This document shows positions 6,101-6,900 of a stretch of 6,900 nucleotides of DNA, piece after piece. Below the pieces are notes generated by a model, which worked only from the letters and a program-made list of their open reading frames with translations, made no database searches and was not told where the DNA came from. A program made the position numbers and the translations under genes. This DNA comes from Thermoplasmata archaeon (GTDB lineage: Archaea; Thermoplasmatota; Thermoplasmata; GCA-020350865): NCBI GenBank assembly GCA_020350865.1, contig CP070726.1, positions 1,250,521 through 1,257,420 on the forward strand, written 5' to 3'. Each line of letters begins with the position of its first letter. Position 1 is the first letter of the stretch.

Positions 6101-6900
6101 GTGGGTATGAGCCCGCCAACCTGTCTTGTTGACAAGGTCATCTTTGCCAAATTAGGGAGCATCGAGTTGACTGAGATAGTGGACGAGTTAGGAAATCTTG
6201 TTGCTTCCACGACCCTGAGCTTCGCCCAGCCCAATGACATGACCAAGACCCTCCATCTCAGAGTTCCCATCGATTCCCTTGTCTCTTCTGCCACCCTAAA
6301 ACTCCACAGCCAGGATGATTTAGAAAGTATTACATTGGTGGACGGCGCAGGAGACCAGCATTCACCTTCGATATACGGACATTCCCTGGTGTACGTCGAT
6401 GACACCAGCGGAAACAGCGATATCTATTGCTACGACCTTTCCATGGACAGCGACGGCGACGGGATACCCAACTTCCTCGAGAGTCCGAGGCCTTCACCCG
6501 ACCCCGCAATGATTCAAATTACCACTGATTCTTACAATCAAATCAATCCTGAGATATACGAAAACCACATCGTCTGGCAGGATGATAGAAACGGTAATTA
6601 CGACATCTATTCATTCGACCTGAACTCAGGGTCGGAGACACAGATAACAACTGACACGGCCAACCAGGTAGAGCCCCATATCTTCGGAAACTCCATCGTC
6701 TGGGAGGATGATTCGGAGTCAGATACAGAAATCTACATCCACTACATCAGGGAAGGGCAGAACAGTAAAATCACGGATGACGGAATAGACCAGCACAAGC
6801 CGAGAATCCACGGTGAGAAGCTGGTATGGGTGGAGGGAACCCTTGCTTCCACAGGTACAGTGCTCTATGACCTGTCTATGTGGGCTGACACATATGAATA
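3119..6900 (+). CDS. Giant multidomain surface protein: beta-helix with inserted modules, Ig-like, Ca-loop/CBM6-like pairs, propeller (3' partial)
   Basis: At least 1,260 codons are open and no stop occurs before the window ends. A basic N terminus (residues 1-30, with KREKVKR at 23-29) precedes a hydrophobic segment at 31-49. It is either a signal peptide with a long n-region or a membrane anchor. Residues 73-228 look like parallel beta-helix rungs of the NosD/right-handed type (ISNSQTSGIYIS, ITHNEIFDCEYGIFS). Two modules at 231-363 and 389-517 interrupt the helix, which resumes at 364-388 and 518-595. Residues 600-690 look like a transthyretin/carboxypeptidase-regulatory Ig fold (IDSEGQPMPAVNVVIKD). 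Residues 714-850 and 889-1012 look like CBM6/35-type jelly rolls, each preceded by a Ca loop. Propeller blades start near 1071. It is probably secreted or anchored outside the cell, and glycan binding is an inference from the CBM-like folds. No catalytic motif of a glycoside hydrolase or protease was recognised. The blades match those of gene 1. Confidence 0.88.
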   Translation, partial: MSKIDKGPILHSANEDSYIDIWKREKVKRVVQILAVFSVAIMITTTWAGPVNKSVEEQAEKSMSSSNKPTWTVKKEEDIVKSNMELTVNGNLIVKRGGKLTLDQVILKMNSTKNGEYSIVVEEGGTLMITDSEITAANPLFRYKFLVFGSMIMQDSQVNCLWGSKDEGSKGKGGIQIHSDDVVISGSTISNSQTSGIYISKAAPSITHNEIFDCEYGIFSEGTYLSMVSTQTLSNGAVKKTTAIPPGGWNDYSSFSLPKRANVISASFEIQNCIQGPRPGVAITNLALDIGSDGDIEWSDASFTGKVTLDEENAHVNLSLALNQYIWTHEPDAEGNIIIPLNFSSSSGGEIKISHIKIHWVIQSTISHNIVRNNTYGLYFKSTPRNFGQSTAFSDGSVKKSLTIQAGGWSSGASLYLPKYADVIDASFEIKNPDKIPISDLAMDIGADGDIEWSSSNFKKQSKIDDGNTEPKLTDKLNQYAMTSEADGEGNVIVPLAFSSSSGGKIEVSKIRIRYAVQMTIIGNIIEENTYGVYSTHSYLTLVNNTVLDNDCGILSDFSYLVLIDLALSSITYNLYLEHKSTVITYNITFDKRKVHVDDPHSILMVKFYLTVMVIDSEGQPMPAVNVVIKDRDMNQVYSGETAITGKTPAQIITGYTQTATGFTFPTPHTIFLPNGGNEVDVVVDATKDAMLYFGGDSDIDLIPDTEENSHNVYWFEAEHHVFDKSQVRYDFAASNVLAVVNRTDSRIVIDEFFLTVPAGTYKLFVRAKSVYETGAARMSMSLGDGTTTMIMDDTHLLKGHYAWYSTPLFTLIAKKSGDLVAIEAAIEDVTSTQANDITIRVDMLMLARLADAAGLPTDTAFGQITDPLDIDTDDDRLIDSLEVRSDTFWFEGEDFPATGPSQIVDDLSAGNSKAVTSSSADPNTFRIVTMVPTSGTYRLYVKAANAQGKAGQLDLKVDSTVVGTVSLSDEYQWYHADGSIADTSIEHILEAEDVGMSPPTCLVDKVIFAKLGSIELTEIVDELGNLVASTTLSFAQPNDMTKTLHLRVPIDSLVSSATLKLHSQDDLESITLVDGAGDQHSPSIYGHSLVYVDDTSGNSDIYCYDLSMDSDGDGIPNFLESPRPSPDPAMIQITTDSYNQINPEIYENHIVWQDDRNGNYDIYSFDLNSGSETQITTDTANQVEPHIFGNSIVWEDDSESDTEIYIHYIREGQNSKITDDGIDQHKPRIHGEKLVWVEGTLASTGTVLYDLSMWADTYE
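3209..3265 (+). other. N-terminal signal or anchor helix of gene 3
   Basis: Residues 31-49 (VQILAVFSVAIMITTTWAG) form the only strongly hydrophobic helix in the visible protein. A basic cluster sits just before it and the first sequon (NKS) lies just after it. This orients the bulk of the protein outside. A cut after the Ala-Gly of TWAG is possible, but the n-region of 30 residues is long for a classic signal peptide, so it may stay as an anchor. Confidence 0.7.
3809..4282 (+). repeat. Inserted jelly-roll-like module plus one beta-helix rung, copy 1
   Basis: Residues 231-388. Landmarks are NGAVKK, GGW (247-249), LPKRANVISASFEI, DIGSDGDIEW (289-298), LNQY, EGNIIIPLNFSSSSGG and IKISHIKIHW, ending in a helix rung NIVRNNTYGLYF. 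The module part is 231-363. It resembles a beta-sandwich module that I associate from memory with surface proteins of Thermoplasmatota; no accession can be given. Confidence 0.8.
4283..4738 (+). repeat. Inserted jelly-roll-like module plus one beta-helix rung, copy 2
   Basis: Residues 389-540 repeat copy 1 landmark by landmark: DGSVKK, GGW (407-409), LPKYADVIDASFEI, DIGADGDIEW (444-453), LNQY, EGNVIVPLAFSSSSGG, IEVSKIRIRY, then the rung NIIEENTYGVYS. The period is 160 residues up to FEI and 155 afterwards, so a five-residue gap falls in the loop before DIGxDGDIEW. The DNA has diverged, so the duplication is old. Confidence 0.8.
4916..5188 (+). other. Region encoding an Ig-like (carboxypeptidase-regulatory / transthyretin-like) domain
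   Basis: Residues 600-690 have the usual order of this fold: a first strand (KFYLTVMVIDSEG), a P-x-P-A-V-N-V-V-I strand, a short variable loop, then G-x-T-x-A-Q-I-I and a closing strand (NEVDVVVDAT). Such domains often act as spacers between beta-helix and downstream modules in archaeal surface proteins. Confidence 0.6.
5201..5668 (+). repeat. Ca-loop + CBM6/35-like domain, unit 1
   Basis: A degenerate calcium loop (DSDIDLIPDTEE, residues 697-708) leads into residues 714-850. These open with YWFEAEH, have a central VPAGTYKLFVRAKS strand, HYAWYSTP, and end with RVDMLMLARL. The starting E-A-E, the G-T-Y-x-L-x-V-R-A core and the closing V-D-x-L are the recognisable marks of the CBM6/CBM35-like galactose-binding fold. 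Ligand-contact residues cannot be judged by eye. Confidence 0.65.
5720..6154 (+). repeat. Ca-loop + CBM6/35-like domain, unit 2
   Basis: This repeats unit 1 about 173 residues later: calcium loop DIDTDDDRLIDSLE (870-883), FWFEGED, VPTSGTYRLYVKAAN, EYQWYHAD and VDKVIFAKL (to residue 1012). The same spacing of the loop to W-F-E-x-E in both units shows that loop and domain were duplicated together. Confidence 0.65.
6329..6900 (+). repeat. Tandem TolB-like propeller blades of gene 3
   Basis: Blade cores occur at residues 1085 (SPSIYGH), 1146 (NPEIYEN), 1188 (EPHIFGN) and 1230 (KPRIHGE), spaced 61, 42 and 42. The extra 19 or so residues in the first blade correspond to a calcium loop (DSDGDGIPNFLE, 1110-1121) placed between strands. 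The same blade consensus appears in gene 1, including the 17-base identity ATCGTCTGGGAGGATGA at 509-525 and 6695-6711. The array is cut by the window end. Confidence 0.8.

Noticed and set aside
5521..6405. Reverse-strand open frame of 294 codons
   Set aside because: It lies wholly antisense to the well-supported gene 3. Its product is Ser/Val-rich with no recognisable domain, as expected from an antisense shadow.

Overview
The window looks archaeal and most likely comes from a Thermoplasmatota-type euryarchaeon; the lineage is an inference. Supporting signs are a TATA box with a purine-rich BRE-like flank (TTTATAAG at 2980-2987), Shine-Dalgarno sites matching the archaeal/bacterial 16S 3' end, frequent AGG and ATA codons, many N-glycosylation sequons in the predicted extracellular parts, and domain styles (tandem TolB-like propeller blades, thrombospondin-3-like calcium loops, GGW / DIGxDGDIEW jelly-roll-like modules inside a beta-helix) that I associate with archaeal surface proteins. 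No RNA gene, CRISPR array, insertion sequence or integration site is visible.

Three genes lie on the + strand. (1) 2-2263 is the 3' part of a surface protein whose start lies before the window. It has propeller blades, a calcium-loop spacer, a helical stalk of about 290 residues, one membrane helix and a 110-residue acidic tail. (2) 2352-2870 is a complete small iron-sulfur protein of the DUF2148/COG4739 family. (3) 3119 to the window end is the 5' part of a giant surface protein: 1,260 codons are visible without a stop. Its order is signal or anchor helix, beta-helix split by two copies of an inserted module, transthyretin/carboxypeptidase-regulatory-like Ig fold, two copies of [calcium loop + CBM6/35-like domain], then propeller blades. 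The 2871-3118 gap holds the probable promoter and a long leader for gene 3.

The two large proteins share the same propeller repeat (period 42-44 residues) and the same calcium loops, so they look like related parts of one cell-surface apparatus, probably for binding glycans or other cell-envelope polymers. The acidic cytoplasmic tail of gene 1 could couple that surface to something inside the cell. The role of the small Fe-S protein between them is unknown; it may be an unrelated housekeeping gene. The most notable points are the nested architecture of gene 3, the stalk-and-tail design of gene 1, and the prediction that gene 3 ends beyond the window the way gene 1 does.
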